Both the position numbers and the translations under genes were made by a program. DNA of 64,000 bases, taken from positions 186,001-250,000 of the forward strand of contig JANQHE010000021.1 in the NCBI GenBank assembly GCA_028282785.1, written 5' to 3'. This document shows, in pieces, positions 8,749 through 18,856 of this stretch (position 1 is the first letter of the stretch; each line of letters begins with the position of its first letter). Below the pieces are notes generated by a model. The model saw only the letters and a program-made list of their open reading frames with translations, was not told the origin of the DNA and did no database searches. The DNA comes from Bacteroidales bacterium (GTDB taxonomy: Bacteria > Bacteroidota > Bacteroidia > Bacteroidales > UBA12077).

Positions 8749-10287
8749 ATGTTAGTTAAAACCTTTGGAAGTGCTGTTCAGGGCATTAATGCAACAACTA
8801 TAACTATTGAAGTAAGTGTATCACAAGGAATAAATTTCTATTTGGTAGGATTACCGGATAGTGCAGTAAAAGAAAGTCAGCAACGAATTGACTCCGCCCT
8901 GCGTACAAATGGTTATAAAGTACCTGGTAAGAAGATCGTAATTAATATGGCTCCTGCCGATATACGAAAGGAGGGCTCAGCATATGACTTGCCATTGGCC
9001 ATTGGAATATTGGCAGCATCGGAACAGATTAAATCGGATGAAGTTCATAAATATGTGATCATGGGTGAACTTTCGCTGGATGGTGGATTGCAGAAAATTA
9101 AAGGAGTTTTACCTATAGCAATTCAGGCACGAAAAGAAGGTTTTAAGGGATTTATTTTACCAAGGGAAAATGCACGGGAAGCAGCGGTAGTTGACGACCT
9201 CGAAATATATGGTGTAGAAAACATACAGGAAGTGATTGATTTTTTTAACGAAGAAAAAAAACTGGAACAAACCTTTGTTGATACTCGTGATGAATTTTTT
9301 ACAAATATAAATAACTATGATGCTGATTTTTCTGATGTAAGAGGACAGGAGAATGTTAAACGTGCTTTGGAAATTGCAGCCGCCGGTGGACATAATATTG
9401 TAATGATAGGTCCTCCGGGAGCTGGAAAAACGATGTTGGCCAAAAGAATTCCTACAATTATACCACCACTTACACTGCATGAGGCTTTGGAGACAACCAA
9501 GATTCATTCTGTTGCAGGAAAAATCGATGGTGATACATCTTTAATGACTCGAAGGCCATATAGAAGTCCGCATCATACCATTTCCGATGTTGCATTAGTT
9601 GGCGGAGGAGGATATCCTCAACCTGGTGAAATTTCTTTAGCCCATAATGGAGTGCTATTTCTGGATGAATTGCCTGAATTCCAAAGATCTGTTTTGGAAG
9701 TTATGCGACAACCTCTTGAAGACAGGATAATAACGATTAGTCGTGCGAAATTTACAGTTGAATACCCGGCAAGCTTTATGTTAATTTCATCTATGAATCC
9801 ATGTCCTTGCGGTTATTACAACCATCCGGAAAAGGAATGTGTTTGTGCACCGGGAAATATTCAAAGATATTTAAATAAGATATCTGGTCCTTTATTAGAT
9901 CGTATTGATATTCACGTTGAAGTTGTGCCGGTTTCGTATGATGAACTGTCAGAAGTAAAGCCTGCTGAGAGTAGTGAAGAAATCAGGGATAGAGTAATTG
10001 CAGCACGGGAAAGACAGTCACAAAGATTTGATGGAAAGGATCAAATACACTGTAATGCACAAATGTCATCAAGAATGATCAGAGCGCATTGTGAAATTGA
10101 TTCGGCAGGTAAAACTTTGCTTAAGAAAGCGATGGAAAAACTCGGATTATCGGCCCGAGCCTATGATCGTATTTTAAAAGTTGCAAGAACAATAGCAGAT
10201 CTGGAAGGTACGGAAAAAATACAATCTTATCATTTAGCTGAAGCAATTCAATACCGAAGCCTGGATAGAAGTGGTTGGGGAAATTGA
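8749..10287 (+). CDS. YifB/ComM family Mg-chelatase-like AAA+ ATPase
   Basis: 512 residues. The N-terminal Lon-protease-like domain ([15 protein letters not shown]) is followed by an AAA+ core with Walker [11 protein letters not shown] near residue 221 and Walker [10 protein letters not shown] near 301, a Cys-rich loop [17 protein letters not shown], and a C-terminal Mg-chelatase domain (about 400-510). ComM is a hexameric helicase that promotes branch migration during natural transformation in other bacteria. It is probably co-transcribed with gmhA. Confidence 0.95.
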   Translation: MLVKTFGSAVQGINATTITIEVSVSQGINFYLVGLPDSAVKESQQRIDSALRTNGYKVPGKKIVINMAPADIRKEGSAYDLPLAIGILAASEQIKSDEVHKYVIMGELSLDGGLQKIKGVLPIAIQARKEGFKGFILPRENAREAAVVDDLEIYGVENIQEVIDFFNEEKKLEQTFVDTRDEFFTNINNYDADFSDVRGQENVKRALEIAAAGGHNIVMIGPPGAGKTMLAKRIPTIIPPLTLHEALETTKIHSVAGKIDGDTSLMTRRPYRSPHHTISDVALVGGGGYPQPGEISLAHNGVLFLDELPEFQRSVLEVMRQPLEDRIITISRAKFTVEYPASFMLISSMNPCPCGYYNHPEKECVCAPGNIQRYLNKISGPLLDRIDIHVEVVPVSYDELSEVKPAESSEEIRDRVIAARERQSQRFDGKDQIHCNAQMSSRMIRAHCEIDSAGKTLLKKAMEKLGLSARAYDRILKVARTIADLEGTEKIQSYHLAEAIQYRSLDRSGWGN

Positions 10288-10397
10288 TTAATATGTAAAA
10301 ATATTTTTTATTTAAACCGCAAAGTACAACGAGAAGGCACAAAAGTTTACAAGTGTATAGTCAGGTCTATAAAATCGGATAGCCTGATAAATTTGAA

Positions 10398-10427
10398 AAA
10401 TAAAGGAAGCTTGTGCCTCCTTTATTT
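10398..10427. terminator. Terminator hairpin between yifB and the C69 dipeptidase gene
   Basis: AAATAAAGGA (10398-10407) pairs with TCCTTTATTT (10418-10427), flanked by an A-tract on one side and a T-tract on the other. It can serve both convergent genes, and its right end touches the stop codon of the minus-strand C69 gene. Confidence 0.7.
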
Positions 10428-12055
10428 TAAAACTTCCAGCGCATTTTAACCCAAAATTCATCACCTAATTCCCACCAACGGTTAATTGATGAACGAGCAT
10501 TGTCATTTGAATAATCTGTTAAAAATGTTTTACAAAGTTGAGTTTCTTCACCTTTTTTTGCATTGGCAATATCTTGCTGATACAACTCTTTAGCACGATT
10601 TTCGATAAATTCGATCTCATCAAATACTTTATTTTCGAACTTTTCAACTTCAGGAAGTATCATACCTTTAGTTGACCCCCAGTTAACCATCGCTAAACGG
10701 TTTGCTCTCCGGAATGCCCATAGTGCCGATTCTCGACTAAAATGATCCTGCCCGCAGATGTAATAGCTTTCAGGTAAACTTAAGTTTCCACAATAAATAG
10801 GAATACGTGGACTTAATTGAGGAACATCCATGCTAAACCATATTTTACCGCCAATTTCATCAGGCAGATCATCTCTTAATTGTGCGATCCATGAATATGC
10901 GCAATACTGAACGGAAATTGGCCTGTGCCTTTTCACAATGTCTTTTTTTATTCCATCTAACATTTTTCTTTTATCGTATGACATCCAGGGATGTGCAGCA
11001 GGGCTTATTATGGTATCAACTGTTTCAGTGCCATCTTCACTCCTGGTTTTTTTGGCTACTTTAAGATTCCGGATCATTTCATATTCTGTTCCGTCATAGG
11101 TTGCTTTGTATAATTCAACAACCTGACGGATATTTACTTTTTTATCAACTTTAACTGAGAATGGTAACTCCTCACTTTCAAAATCAAGATTCAGGCTGGG
11201 AGCTAAGGTGTTAAATACATGAAATTCTCTGATAGTGAAAGGTTTCTTTCCACTATAAACTTCCCAAAATTTGAAAGTTTTCTTTTCATCCCAGTATCCC
11301 ATTTTTTTAGCTACTTCGTAAATGTTATCGGAAGCCATAAAGTTGTCAGTATCTTTAAGGTTGATTTCTGCAATACGTGCTATGTTAGCCGAAACACCAA
11401 CATGATCATCAGGAATACGTTGTGCTGCCCATACTCCGCCGATTTTATCCGGTCCTTCACCAAGAATCTCCATTTGCCAAACTTCTTTTGGATCTGCTAT
11501 TGTAATACACTCACCGGAATCGCCATAACCATATTCTTTAATTAATTGGCCAATTAACTTTATTGCCTGTCGTGCTGTTGTACATCTTTGCAGTGCTATA
11601 CGTTGCAGTTCTTCAATAAGAAATAAACCATTTTCGTTTTTAAGTTCTTTCTTACCACCAAAAGTCGTTTCACCAATAGCCAGTTGTTTTTCGTTTAAGC
11701 AAGGGTATGCTGTATTTAAGTAAGCATAGGTTTCTTTTACCTGGGGAATCTCGCCTTTTAGTTCCATACCATTTTTACTCCAACGAGTATGAGTATGCAT
11801 GGTACCCCAATATACTTTGTGTGTGGTATCGCGTTCGAATTTTTGTGCAGGCACAAACTCAAGCCAGGTACGATAATAGGCGTCACACGTGTGAGCAGTT
11901 ATTACCGAACCATCGTCGGTGGCACCTTTCCCCAACATGATGCTTGTACAACTTTGATTATTATATAATTCCTCATCTGTTTCCTGTGCAGAAGAATAAA
12001 AATTAATAAGTACTAAAGAAATTAAGGATAGGAAAACTTTTTTGAAAAGACTCAT
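10427..12055 (-). CDS. C69 family dipeptidase, exported
   Basis: 542 residues. A signal peptide (about 1-23) and a short propeptide precede Cys36 in NNQSCTSIMLGKGATDDGS, the expected N-terminal nucleophile of PepD-type C69 peptidases. The family signatures EYGYGDSGECITIADPKEVW and GGVWAAQRIPDDHVGVSAN are present. These Ntn hydrolases cleave dipeptides and some oligopeptides. Export fits a role in periplasmic peptide use. Transcribed alone on the minus strand. Confidence 0.93.
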   Translation of the reverse strand: MSLFKKVFLSLISLVLINFYSSAQETDEELYNNQSCTSIMLGKGATDDGSVITAHTCDAYYRTWLEFVPAQKFERDTTHKVYWGTMHTHTRWSKNGMELKGEIPQVKETYAYLNTAYPCLNEKQLAIGETTFGGKKELKNENGLFLIEELQRIALQRCTTARQAIKLIGQLIKEYGYGDSGECITIADPKEVWQMEILGEGPDKIGGVWAAQRIPDDHVGVSANIARIAEINLKDTDNFMASDNIYEVAKKMGYWDEKKTFKFWEVYSGKKPFTIREFHVFNTLAPSLNLDFESEELPFSVKVDKKVNIRQVVELYKATYDGTEYEMIRNLKVAKKTRSEDGTETVDTIISPAAHPWMSYDKRKMLDGIKKDIVKRHRPISVQYCAYSWIAQLRDDLPDEIGGKIWFSMDVPQLSPRIPIYCGNLSLPESYYICGQDHFSRESALWAFRRANRLAMVNWGSTKGMILPEVEKFENKVFDEIEFIENRAKELYQQDIANAKKGEETQLCKTFLTDYSNDNARSSINRWWELGDEFWVKMRWKF

Positions 12056-12381
12056 AATGTTTGATTTTAGTTGAAACTCAAAAATAGAATAACTATTAGA
12101 AAAATAAAACGGAGTTTGGTTTAATATGGCGAGAATAATTGTTAATTACAAAGAACAATAACCTATCTAAATGTTAATATGTTTAAAGTTTTATTTTTTA
12201 CCCTCCGGTTTCCTGCCTGCCAGCAGGTCGAACACCTCTCTTGGCTAGTGCGGATTTGTGTAAACAGGACTTTTTTAACGTTTGAATGTGTTAACATCAA
12301 ATAGTTAAGTTTTTGAGAATTATGATGAATTTCTCCGAAAATAACTATCTTTAATTCAGAAATTAACGAACCATTTAAACC
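12056..12381. other. Intergenic spacer with a GC-rich palindromic patch
   Basis: Spacer between two divergent genes. It contains a -7-like box on the minus strand (12079-12086, reading TATTTTTG) for the C69 gene. A conspicuously GC-rich patch at about 12200-12262 includes CCTGC (12212-12216) paired with GCAGG (12223-12227) and the string TAGTGCGGATTTGTG. This patch resembles a decayed interspersed repeat. I see no ORF or RNA gene in it. Confidence 0.5.
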
Positions 12382-13296
12382 ATGAAAACATTCTTCTTTA
12401 CTTCTGTCCTGCTTTTGTTAAGCCTTACTTTATTTGCACAAGACCGTTTCGATGTTTTTTATATTGGTGGTAATTACAATTTTATTGGAACCACTGATGC
12501 CAATCCAAATGAAAACTTTGATGCTCATTTAAAGTCTAATTTAAGCGTACCCATCGTTTTAAAAGATTCGTCGATTTGGTTTAACAGTGTTGATTACCAA
12601 TATTTTTTAACGAAGAATGAGTATTTAGCATCAACAGTTAATCCCATAGATCAATTTAATTTACATGGGATCATGTTACGAACAGGGTATGTTCACCGTT
12701 TTGATTCAAAAAGATCATTACAGATGTTGTTTGTGCCACGGTATATGAGCGATATGAATGCGGATTTCTCAAATTCAATACAGTTTGGTGGAATTGTAAT
12801 GTATGAGAAGGTTAAAAGTAAAGATTATACATGGCGAGTAGGAGTAATTTATAACAATGAATTTTTTGGAACCTATATTGTACCGGTTTTTTATGTGGAT
12901 TGGAACATGAGATCGAAAATAAAATTAAAAGGATTGCTACCTGTCTACGCTAAATTATATGTTCAACCTACGGAAAAAATAGACGTTGGTTTACATTTTA
13001 TAGGTTTAACCACTTCGCACCGTATTTATGAGGTAAGTTATGAGAATGCTTATGTTGAAAGAAAAGTCATAGATGTTTCTGTTTTTGGGAATTTTCATTT
13101 GTTTGATAATATATTTATGGAAGCCAGGGCTGGATATTCACTTTCAAGAGATTATGGTTTGTATGCAGAAAATGATAAAGTAGCTTTAGGTCTGCCATTG
13201 GTTAATATTGGCGATGACAGAACGCGTCTTAATGAAGAATTTGATGGTGGAGCATTTGTTCACCTACGTTTGATTTATAGTATTCCTGTTGATTAA
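12382..13296 (+). CDS. Exported protein, probable outer-membrane beta-barrel
   Basis: 304 residues. A signal peptide (KTFFFTSVLLLLSLTLFAQ) is followed by alternating aromatic strands and turns, without transmembrane helices. There is a DFS-rich mid section (MLFVPRYMSDMNADFSN) and the C-terminus ends in hydrophobic alternation (FVHLRLIYSIPVD). The overall pattern recalls the DUF6268-type outer-membrane barrels of Bacteroidota, but I do not recognise it with certainty. It stands alone between divergent and convergent neighbours. Confidence 0.75.
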   Translation: MKTFFFTSVLLLLSLTLFAQDRFDVFYIGGNYNFIGTTDANPNENFDAHLKSNLSVPIVLKDSSIWFNSVDYQYFLTKNEYLASTVNPIDQFNLHGIMLRTGYVHRFDSKRSLQMLFVPRYMSDMNADFSNSIQFGGIVMYEKVKSKDYTWRVGVIYNNEFFGTYIVPVFYVDWNMRSKIKLKGLLPVYAKLYVQPTEKIDVGLHFIGLTTSHRIYEVSYENAYVERKVIDVSVFGNFHLFDNIFMEARAGYSLSRDYGLYAENDKVALGLPLVNIGDDRTRLNEEFDGGAFVHLRLIYSIPVD

Positions 13297-13320
13297 AATC
13301 TCAAATAACAACTAACTCTC

Positions 13321-13385
13321 AATCTTCAATTATCAAAATCCAATTAGTTTTAAATTTAGATTTTGGTATTTATAGTTTGAAGATT
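13321..13385. terminator. Long nested inverted repeat between convergent genes
   Basis: AATCTTCAA (13321-13329) pairs with TTGAAGATT (13377-13385), and inside it CAAAATC (13334-13340) pairs with GATTTTG (13359-13365). The element fills the gap between two convergent genes and may fold as a bidirectional terminator. It lacks a strong T-run directly after the stem, and an eroded repeat is an alternative. Confidence 0.45.
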
Positions 13386-15400
13386 TATTTGTTTTGATCA
13401 TTTTTCTTTAATAGTTCTTCATATTGCTCACGTATAGTTTCCATCTCTTCCATGTTTTGTCTCATTTCCTCCTCTTTTTCTTTCATTTCCTGAGCCTGCT
13501 CCCTGAATTTTGTAATTAATTCGGCATTGTTTTCGTTCATGCGAACCGTATTCAGGTTGTTTGCCACATTAAAAGCAATTCGCTTGATAAAATCAATTTC
13601 AAGCTTTTTAAATTTATGGAAACCTGCAATTTCGATGATACCAAAAACTTTTTCATCTATACTTAAAGGAACTACAAGTAATGCTTCCGGTCTTGCTTTT
13701 CCTAATCCGGATTCAATCTTAATATAGTTTTCAGGTACATCATTAATAACCATTAAACGGTTTTCTGTAAATGCAACTCCCAGCATACCTGTTGTAACAT
13801 GAATTTGAGATTTATCTTTTCTGATGTTGTTACTACAACCGTAATCAGCGATCAGTTCAAGGTATTTTTCATCAGCATTCGATTCGTTGCTTAACATATA
13901 TAAGACTCCGAAAGTTGCGTTTACATATTTTACCAACTCGGAAAGAACTTTTGTACTTAATTGTTTAAAATCGTTTTTGTTATCAGCAAGAATATCATTT
14001 ATAGTAGCCATTCCGTTGTTAATCCAGCTTTGTTCTTTTTCTTTTTCCTGCAGAACGATTAACTCATCATGTTGCTGCTGTAATTCCTGGGTTCTCTCAA
14101 GTATCCGTTTTTCAAGATTTTCCTTTTCAAGTGTAAGTTCTTCACTTAAATCTTCATTTTCATTTATTGCTCTTGCCGATTTAATTGTTATGGTAATTGA
14201 CTGAATTAACATAAATGTAACCAACCCATAAGGTGCTACATAAGCGCTTTGAACTACACCCATACTACTTAGTACATCATTAATGGCAGTGGAGTATAAA
14301 ATAAACATTCCAAGGAACGTAAAAAAAGCTGTTTCGCGGCGACGAATGGTAGCTCTTAAAAGAACTCCGAATGTCAGGTATAATCCGAAAATTAGAATAT
14401 AAAGCTCATAGAACATTCTAAACTTGCCGTAAAAATAAGCAGGAGTTGTGAAAACTAATAAAGTAATAACCGCACCAATTATCAGGATTAAATTCCTCAC
14501 TAGTTTTGGGAAATCAGATTTATATAAGCTGTATATGAACAGTGCAAATAAAGGAATTGTTCCAAAGCCAGAGAAATTATCAAGTTTAACTAAAAGTTCC
14601 CAGTTAATACTTGGAAATACATAGGTTAAAATTCGATCTCCGGTACTAATATTTCTAAGAATCATAACCAGGCAAACGATACTGAAATATAGGTTGGATA
14701 CATCTTTTTTTCTGAACACATACATGTTCAGGTGATTTATACCAATAACCAATATAATTCCGATAATGATCAGATTTAAGATATCCATCCAACGTGTTTC
14801 TGCCCTTAAGTTATTGAAAGTACTAAAGAATATAGGTTTTTGTAATCCTGCTCTTCTATGAGAAAAATTCGAAACCTGAATGATAACTTCAATATTCTCA
14901 GTATTGGTTTTGTTTGGATCTAATACAAATGGAATATCCTGGTATTTAAATTTTGCTTTTGAAAATGCATCGGTTATTCCAACTGTACCAACTTCGGTAA
15001 TCAAATTACCATTTACCCATAATTTATAATTTGAAAATACTGATGATATTTTTAATCCATATATGGTTTGAGTCGAATCCGGTTTTTTATTTATTACTAA
15101 TCGGTAGGTTGCATAACCTTTACTAGGTAGTTTTTCTGTATTATCCAAATAGGCAGACCATGATTTAGGGACCTTTTCGAATCTTGGTTGCAGGTTATTG
15201 TTTTGAAAATCTTTAGGTTCTAATAATTGATTCCAATAAAATTCCCAGTTACCCTCAAGTTTTATGCTTTTAAGTTTATCTATTTCTACATAATTTAAAT
15301 CAAGAACTCCGTCCTTAACATATATATCATTTGCGGCAACCGAATCAGATAAGCTAAAAAGCAAGAAAATAATGGATGGTAATAATACACGAATTTTCAT
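13385..15400 (-). CDS. 7TMR-DISM sensor protein with GAF domain and no output kinase
   Basis: 671 residues. Order of parts: signal peptide (about 1-22); a periplasmic galactose-binding-like domain (about 30-200) with GNWEFYWNQLL and GYATYRLVI; seven membrane segments (about 205-400); a coiled coil (about 405-460); a GAF domain (about 465-620) with FGVLYMLSN and EALLVVPLS; and a glutamate-rich coiled coil to the end. The 7TMR-DISM receptor module usually feeds a histidine kinase, cyclase or phosphatase, but none is fused here and no response regulator is adjacent. It probably signals through partner proteins bound to the coiled coil. The ligand is unknown. Confidence 0.88.
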   Translation of the reverse strand: MKIRVLLPSIIFLLFSLSDSVAANDIYVKDGVLDLNYVEIDKLKSIKLEGNWEFYWNQLLEPKDFQNNNLQPRFEKVPKSWSAYLDNTEKLPSKGYATYRLVINKKPDSTQTIYGLKISSVFSNYKLWVNGNLITEVGTVGITDAFSKAKFKYQDIPFVLDPNKTNTENIEVIIQVSNFSHRRAGLQKPIFFSTFNNLRAETRWMDILNLIIIGIILVIGINHLNMYVFRKKDVSNLYFSIVCLVMILRNISTGDRILTYVFPSINWELLVKLDNFSGFGTIPLFALFIYSLYKSDFPKLVRNLILIIGAVITLLVFTTPAYFYGKFRMFYELYILIFGLYLTFGVLLRATIRRRETAFFTFLGMFILYSTAINDVLSSMGVVQSAYVAPYGLVTFMLIQSITITIKSARAINENEDLSEELTLEKENLEKRILERTQELQQQHDELIVLQEKEKEQSWINNGMATINDILADNKNDFKQLSTKVLSELVKYVNATFGVLYMLSNESNADEKYLELIADYGCSNNIRKDKSQIHVTTGMLGVAFTENRLMVINDVPENYIKIESGLGKARPEALLVVPLSIDEKVFGIIEIAGFHKFKKLEIDFIKRIAFNVANNLNTVRMNENNAELITKFREQAQEMKEKEEEMRQNMEEMETIREQYEELLKKNDQNK

Positions 15401-15779
15401 ATAATACAGGTTTTCAAAAGATCATCTAAAACTAAATTATTTTTATGTAAATCTCGAATGAATGATTAAGAAATCTCATTATAAAAAAATTAAGGGAATG
15501 TTAAATATTGGGTTTATTTCGTAAAGAAAATGAGTGCTTTCGATTAAAAAACTTTTCCACCAATTAACAAAATTAGTAAACATTTCAATATGATTTTCAA
15601 AAAAGTTTGCAAACCGAACAATTATTTTAAAAATATGTTGTACAACAGAATTTTATAATTATTTTTGAATCCATTTTGAGAAAAATTAATAATTAAAGCG
15701 CTCTATTTTAGTATTTAATACTCAATTTCGAAAAAGGAAACAAGATCAATAATAAATATTAATTAAAAACAATTAAAAA
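15401..15779. other. Divergent intergenic region upstream of hppA
   Basis: An AT-rich 379-bp spacer between the minus-strand sensor gene and hppA. The only clear element is the hppA promoter near 15637-15667; the remaining ~110 bp before the start would be a long untranslated leader. I found no ORF, RNA gene or strong hairpin. Confidence 0.5.
15637..15667 (+). promoter_or_regulatory. Promoter for hppA
   Basis: GTTG (15637-15640), exactly 19 nt, then TATTTTTG (15660-15667): a full match to the Bacteroidota -33/-7 consensus. The implied transcript begins about 105 nt before the hppA start. Confidence 0.65.
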
Positions 15780-18071
15780 ATGGACACTATTTTTTGGTTA
15801 ATCCCTATCGCATCAGTTCTTGCACTGGTTTTTGCATGGTTTTTCTTCAAAAGTATGATGAAAAACTCGGAAGGAACTGATAAAATGAAAGAAATTGCCC
15901 AGCACGTACGCGATGGTGCTATGGCTTATTTGAAAAGACAGTACAGAGTAGTAACGATTGTGTTTATCGTACTGTTTTTATTTTTACTAATCCTTGCTTA
16001 TTTTGGTGTGCAAAATCCTTTTGTACCTGTTGCATTTTTAACCGGAGGTTTCTTTTCCGGTTTATGTGGTTTTCTTGGAATGAAAACTGCAACATTTGCT
16101 TCAGCCAGAACTGCCCATGGTGCTTCGCAATCATTAAACAAAGGTTTAAAAATTGCTTTCCGTAGTGGAGCTGTTATGGGATTAGTTGTTGTAGGATTTG
16201 CCTTATTAGATATTGCTATCTGGTATGTGGTTCTTAATAAATTAGTTTATACTGCAGAACATATGCAAAACGGATTACATATGTTTGGATTAACATTTGT
16301 TCATCCAGGAACTACAGAACATGCTAAGTTAATTGAAATTACAGTTACCATGTTAACATTCGGTATGGGTGCATCTACACAGGCATTATTTGCTCGTGTT
16401 GGTGGTGGTATTTATACAAAAGCTGCTGATGTTGGTGCTGATTTAGTAGGAAAAGTTGAAGCTGGTATTCCTGAGGACGACCCACGTAACCCGGCAACAA
16501 TTGCGGATAACGTAGGTGATAACGTAGGTGATGTTGCAGGTATGGGAGCAGATCTTTATGAATCTTACGCAGGTTCGATTTTGGCAACTGCGGCATTAGG
16601 AGCTGCTCTTCCATGGATTGCTGGAACAGATCCAACAAAAGCGGTTATTGCACCGATGATTGTGGCAGCAATTGGTATCCTTTTATCAATTTTAGGTATT
16701 TATATGGTTCGTACTAAAGAATCAGCAACTCAAAAGAACTTGCTTAATGCACTACTGCTGGGAACAGGAGGTAGTTCCGCCTTAATTCTTGTTGCTGTAG
16801 CTATTATGGCATACCTGGATTGGATTAGTTGGGGTATTTTTGGTGCTGTTGTAACTGGATTAGCAGCTGGTGTAATTATTGGACAAGGAACGGAATACTT
16901 TACTTCTGATGAATATAAACCGACTAAAGGTATCGCAGGACAAGCTCAACAAGGACCAGCAACAACGATCATTGATGGTATAGCTGTTGGTATGTACTCA
17001 ACATGGATTCCTGTTGTAACTATTGTATTAGGAATTATTGGAGCATTCGGATTTGCAGGTGGATTCAATAACTTTGCATTAGGTGTATATGGAATTGGAT
17101 TTGCTGCTGTAGGTATGCTTTCAACCTTAGGTATAACTTTAGCTACTGATGCTTTCGGTCCTATTGCTGATAATGCAGGTGGTAATGCAGAAATGTCTGA
17201 GCTTCCGAAAGAAGTTCGTGAACGTACTGATGCATTGGATATGTTAGGAAATACTACTGCAGCAACCGGCAAAGGTTTTGCTATTGGTTCGGCTGCATTA
17301 ACTGCTATGGCTTTACTTGCCGCATACATGGAAGAAGTCAGATTATGGTTAGGAAAACTTGCTTCAGCTAGTGCAGAAGGATTCAAACAAGTTGGTGATA
17401 CTTTATTCTATAATGACCAGGCTCCTGTTATGATTGAAGAAGGACAGAGAGCCGTACAGTTAGCATCTGCAACAATCAAAGATTTCGTTTATGCTTATGA
17501 TTTATCACTATTCAATCCAATGTTATTAGGCGGATTATTTTTAGGTGCTATGATGGCATTTGTGTTTAGTGCAATGACAATGAAAGCTGTTGGTCGTGCA
17601 GCTGGTGCAATGGTTGAAGAGGTTAGGCGCCAGTTTAAATCAATTCCTGGAATTCTTGAAGGAACAGGAACACCTGAATATGCAAAGTGTGTTGAAATTT
17701 CAACCAAAGGTGCTCAAAAAGAAATGTTAGTACCTTCTTTACTTGCAATTGCGGTTCCAATTATTGTTGGTGTAGTTTTAGGTGTTGCCGGTGTTGTTGG
17801 ATTATTGGTAGGTGGGCTTATAACAGGTTTCACGTTAGCTGGCATGTTAAATAATTCAGGTGGTGCATGGGATAACGCTAAGAAATTTATTGAAAAAGGT
17901 AACTTTGGCGGAAAAGGAAGTGAAGCTCACAAAGCTGGTGTGGTAGGTGATACTGTTGGAGATCCGTTCAAGGATACTTCTGGTCCATCGTTAAATATTC
18001 TTATCAAATTAATGACAATGGTATCGGTTGTAATGGCTGGTTTAACTGTTGCTATAGGATTCTTTGCATAA
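15780..18071 (+). CDS. hppA: Membrane-bound pyrophosphatase, K+-dependent type (Na+ and/or H+ pump)
   Basis: 763 residues with about 16 membrane segments. Pyrophosphate-binding motifs are clear: [35 protein letters not shown] and a C-terminal [17 protein letters not shown]. It couples hydrolysis of pyrophosphate to ion export across the inner membrane. The position that separates K+-dependent from K+-independent enzymes lies in [16 protein letters not shown]; Ala after GNTTA (not Lys) marks the K+-dependent group. Many K+-dependent members in Bacteroidota pump Na+, but the ion is not proved here. Single gene with its own promoter and terminator. Confidence 0.96.
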   Translation: MDTIFWLIPIASVLALVFAWFFFKSMMKNSEGTDKMKEIAQHVRDGAMAYLKRQYRVVTIVFIVLFLFLLILAYFGVQNPFVPVAFLTGGFFSGLCGFLGMKTATFASARTAHGASQSLNKGLKIAFRSGAVMGLVVVGFALLDIAIWYVVLNKLVYTAEHMQNGLHMFGLTFVHPGTTEHAKLIEITVTMLTFGMGASTQALFARVGGGIYTKAADVGADLVGKVEAGIPEDDPRNPATIADNVGDNVGDVAGMGADLYESYAGSILATAALGAALPWIAGTDPTKAVIAPMIVAAIGILLSILGIYMVRTKESATQKNLLNALLLGTGGSSALILVAVAIMAYLDWISWGIFGAVVTGLAAGVIIGQGTEYFTSDEYKPTKGIAGQAQQGPATTIIDGIAVGMYSTWIPVVTIVLGIIGAFGFAGGFNNFALGVYGIGFAAVGMLSTLGITLATDAFGPIADNAGGNAEMSELPKEVRERTDALDMLGNTTAATGKGFAIGSAALTAMALLAAYMEEVRLWLGKLASASAEGFKQVGDTLFYNDQAPVMIEEGQRAVQLASATIKDFVYAYDLSLFNPMLLGGLFLGAMMAFVFSAMTMKAVGRAAGAMVEEVRRQFKSIPGILEGTGTPEYAKCVEISTKGAQKEMLVPSLLAIAVPIIVGVVLGVAGVVGLLVGGLITGFTLAGMLNNSGGAWDNAKKFIEKGNFGGKGSEAHKAGVVGDTVGDPFKDTSGPSLNILIKLMTMVSVVMAGLTVAIGFFA

Positions 18072-18091
18072 TTATTATATTATCAATGATT

Positions 18092-18119
18092 AAAAGCTGG
18101 CTACTAAGCCAGCTTTTTT
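18092..18119 (+). terminator. Intrinsic terminator after hppA
   Basis: AAAGCTGGCT (18093-18102) and AGCCAGCTTT (18107-18116) form a 10-bp stem with a 4-nt loop, followed directly by a T-run. Confidence 0.9.
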
Positions 18120-18514
18120 AATTACAAAATCTTAATATTCTTTTTTCTTGATAAAAAAGAACCAACCTGCCTGACGGTAGTCAGGGGAGCAAAAATCATT
18201 GAAAATCATCCAACCCCGCTGCCCGCAATTTTACCTTCCCAACGCACTAATGAATTTTTAAAGCATCATATCAGCATTTGAGTAATTTGAGCTAAAATCA
18301 AATTTTATGTAGATTTTAAAAAATTTATCACTGGCGGTGATCTTTCTTTTGATTACTTTTCTTTGTATGGTGGACAAAGAAATGTAAGATGACAAATGGT
18401 TAGTTTTAAATTAAAAATGACTCCTCATTTCCACTTAACATTATTTTAAAGTTCGTTTAATAATTTTTATATTTGATTCACAAGTAAATTACAAAAACTA
18501 AAAAACTTTTTAAT
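18120..18514. repeat. Intergenic spacer holding a mosaic of small palindromes (probable interspersed repeat)
   Basis: This spacer before the THX gene is more GC-rich than its surroundings in places and holds several short palindromes: CTGAC/GTCAG (18171-18175/18180-18184), ATCAC/GTGAT (18327-18331/18337-18341) and TTTCTTTGT/ACAAAGAAA (18358-18366/18374-18382, perfect, 7-nt loop). The string CCTGCCTG at 18166-18173 is also found in the patch at 12212-12219. The arrangement looks like a non-coding interspersed element of Bacteroidota. A -7-like box TATATTTG (18468-18475) near the end may serve the THX gene. Confidence 0.45.
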
Positions 18515-18814
18515 ATGGGAAAAGGAGATCAAAAAACCAGACGTGGAAAACTATTTGCAGGAAGCTATGGAAAAAGACGACCTAAAAAGAAGAAAAAAGG
18601 AATTGTAGCGCAAACTGCAAAACCTGTTGAAAAAGTAACTACAAAACCAAAGACTCCTGCAAAACCAAAACCTGCTCGTCCTTCAGGCGAGGCAGTGTCT
18701 AAGCCAAAAGCCAAACCTAAAACCGAAGAAAAACCAAAGGCTGCTGATAAACCGGAAACAAAAGAAAAAGTAGAAGAAAACTCAGAACCTGAAACAAATA
18801 AGAGGGAAGAGTAG
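18515..18814 (+). CDS. 30S ribosomal protein THX with a long low-complexity tail
   Basis: 99 residues. The first ~28 residues (MGKGDQKTRRGKLFAGSYGK followed by RRPKKKKK) are the THX signature: a small basic protein buried in the head of the 30S subunit. The remaining ~70 residues are Lys/Pro/Ala-rich and then turn acidic, ending NKREE. Typical THX proteins are only about 25-60 residues, so the tail is an extension. A TATATTTG -7-like element lies about 40 bp upstream. Ends in a bidirectional terminator. Confidence 0.88.
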   Translation: MGKGDQKTRRGKLFAGSYGKRRPKKKKKGIVAQTAKPVEKVTTKPKTPAKPKPARPSGEAVSKPKAKPKTEEKPKAADKPETKEKVEENSEPETNKREE

Positions 18815-18827
18815 AATAAAAAAAGAG

Positions 18828-18856
18828 ATAGGATTGTATTTACAATCCTATTTTTT
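18828..18856. terminator. Bidirectional terminator between THX and TPR genes
   Basis: ATAGGATTGTA (18828-18838) and TACAATCCTAT (18841-18851) form a perfect 11-bp stem with a minimal loop, with A-runs before and T-runs after. The stop codon of the minus-strand TPR gene (18848-18850) lies inside the right arm, so the hairpin overlaps coding sequence. Confidence 0.88.

Noticed and set aside
16946-17386. 146-codon minus-strand frame inside hppA
   Set aside because: Shadow of a strongly conserved gene; the alanine/proline-rich sequence mirrors the codon pattern of hppA.
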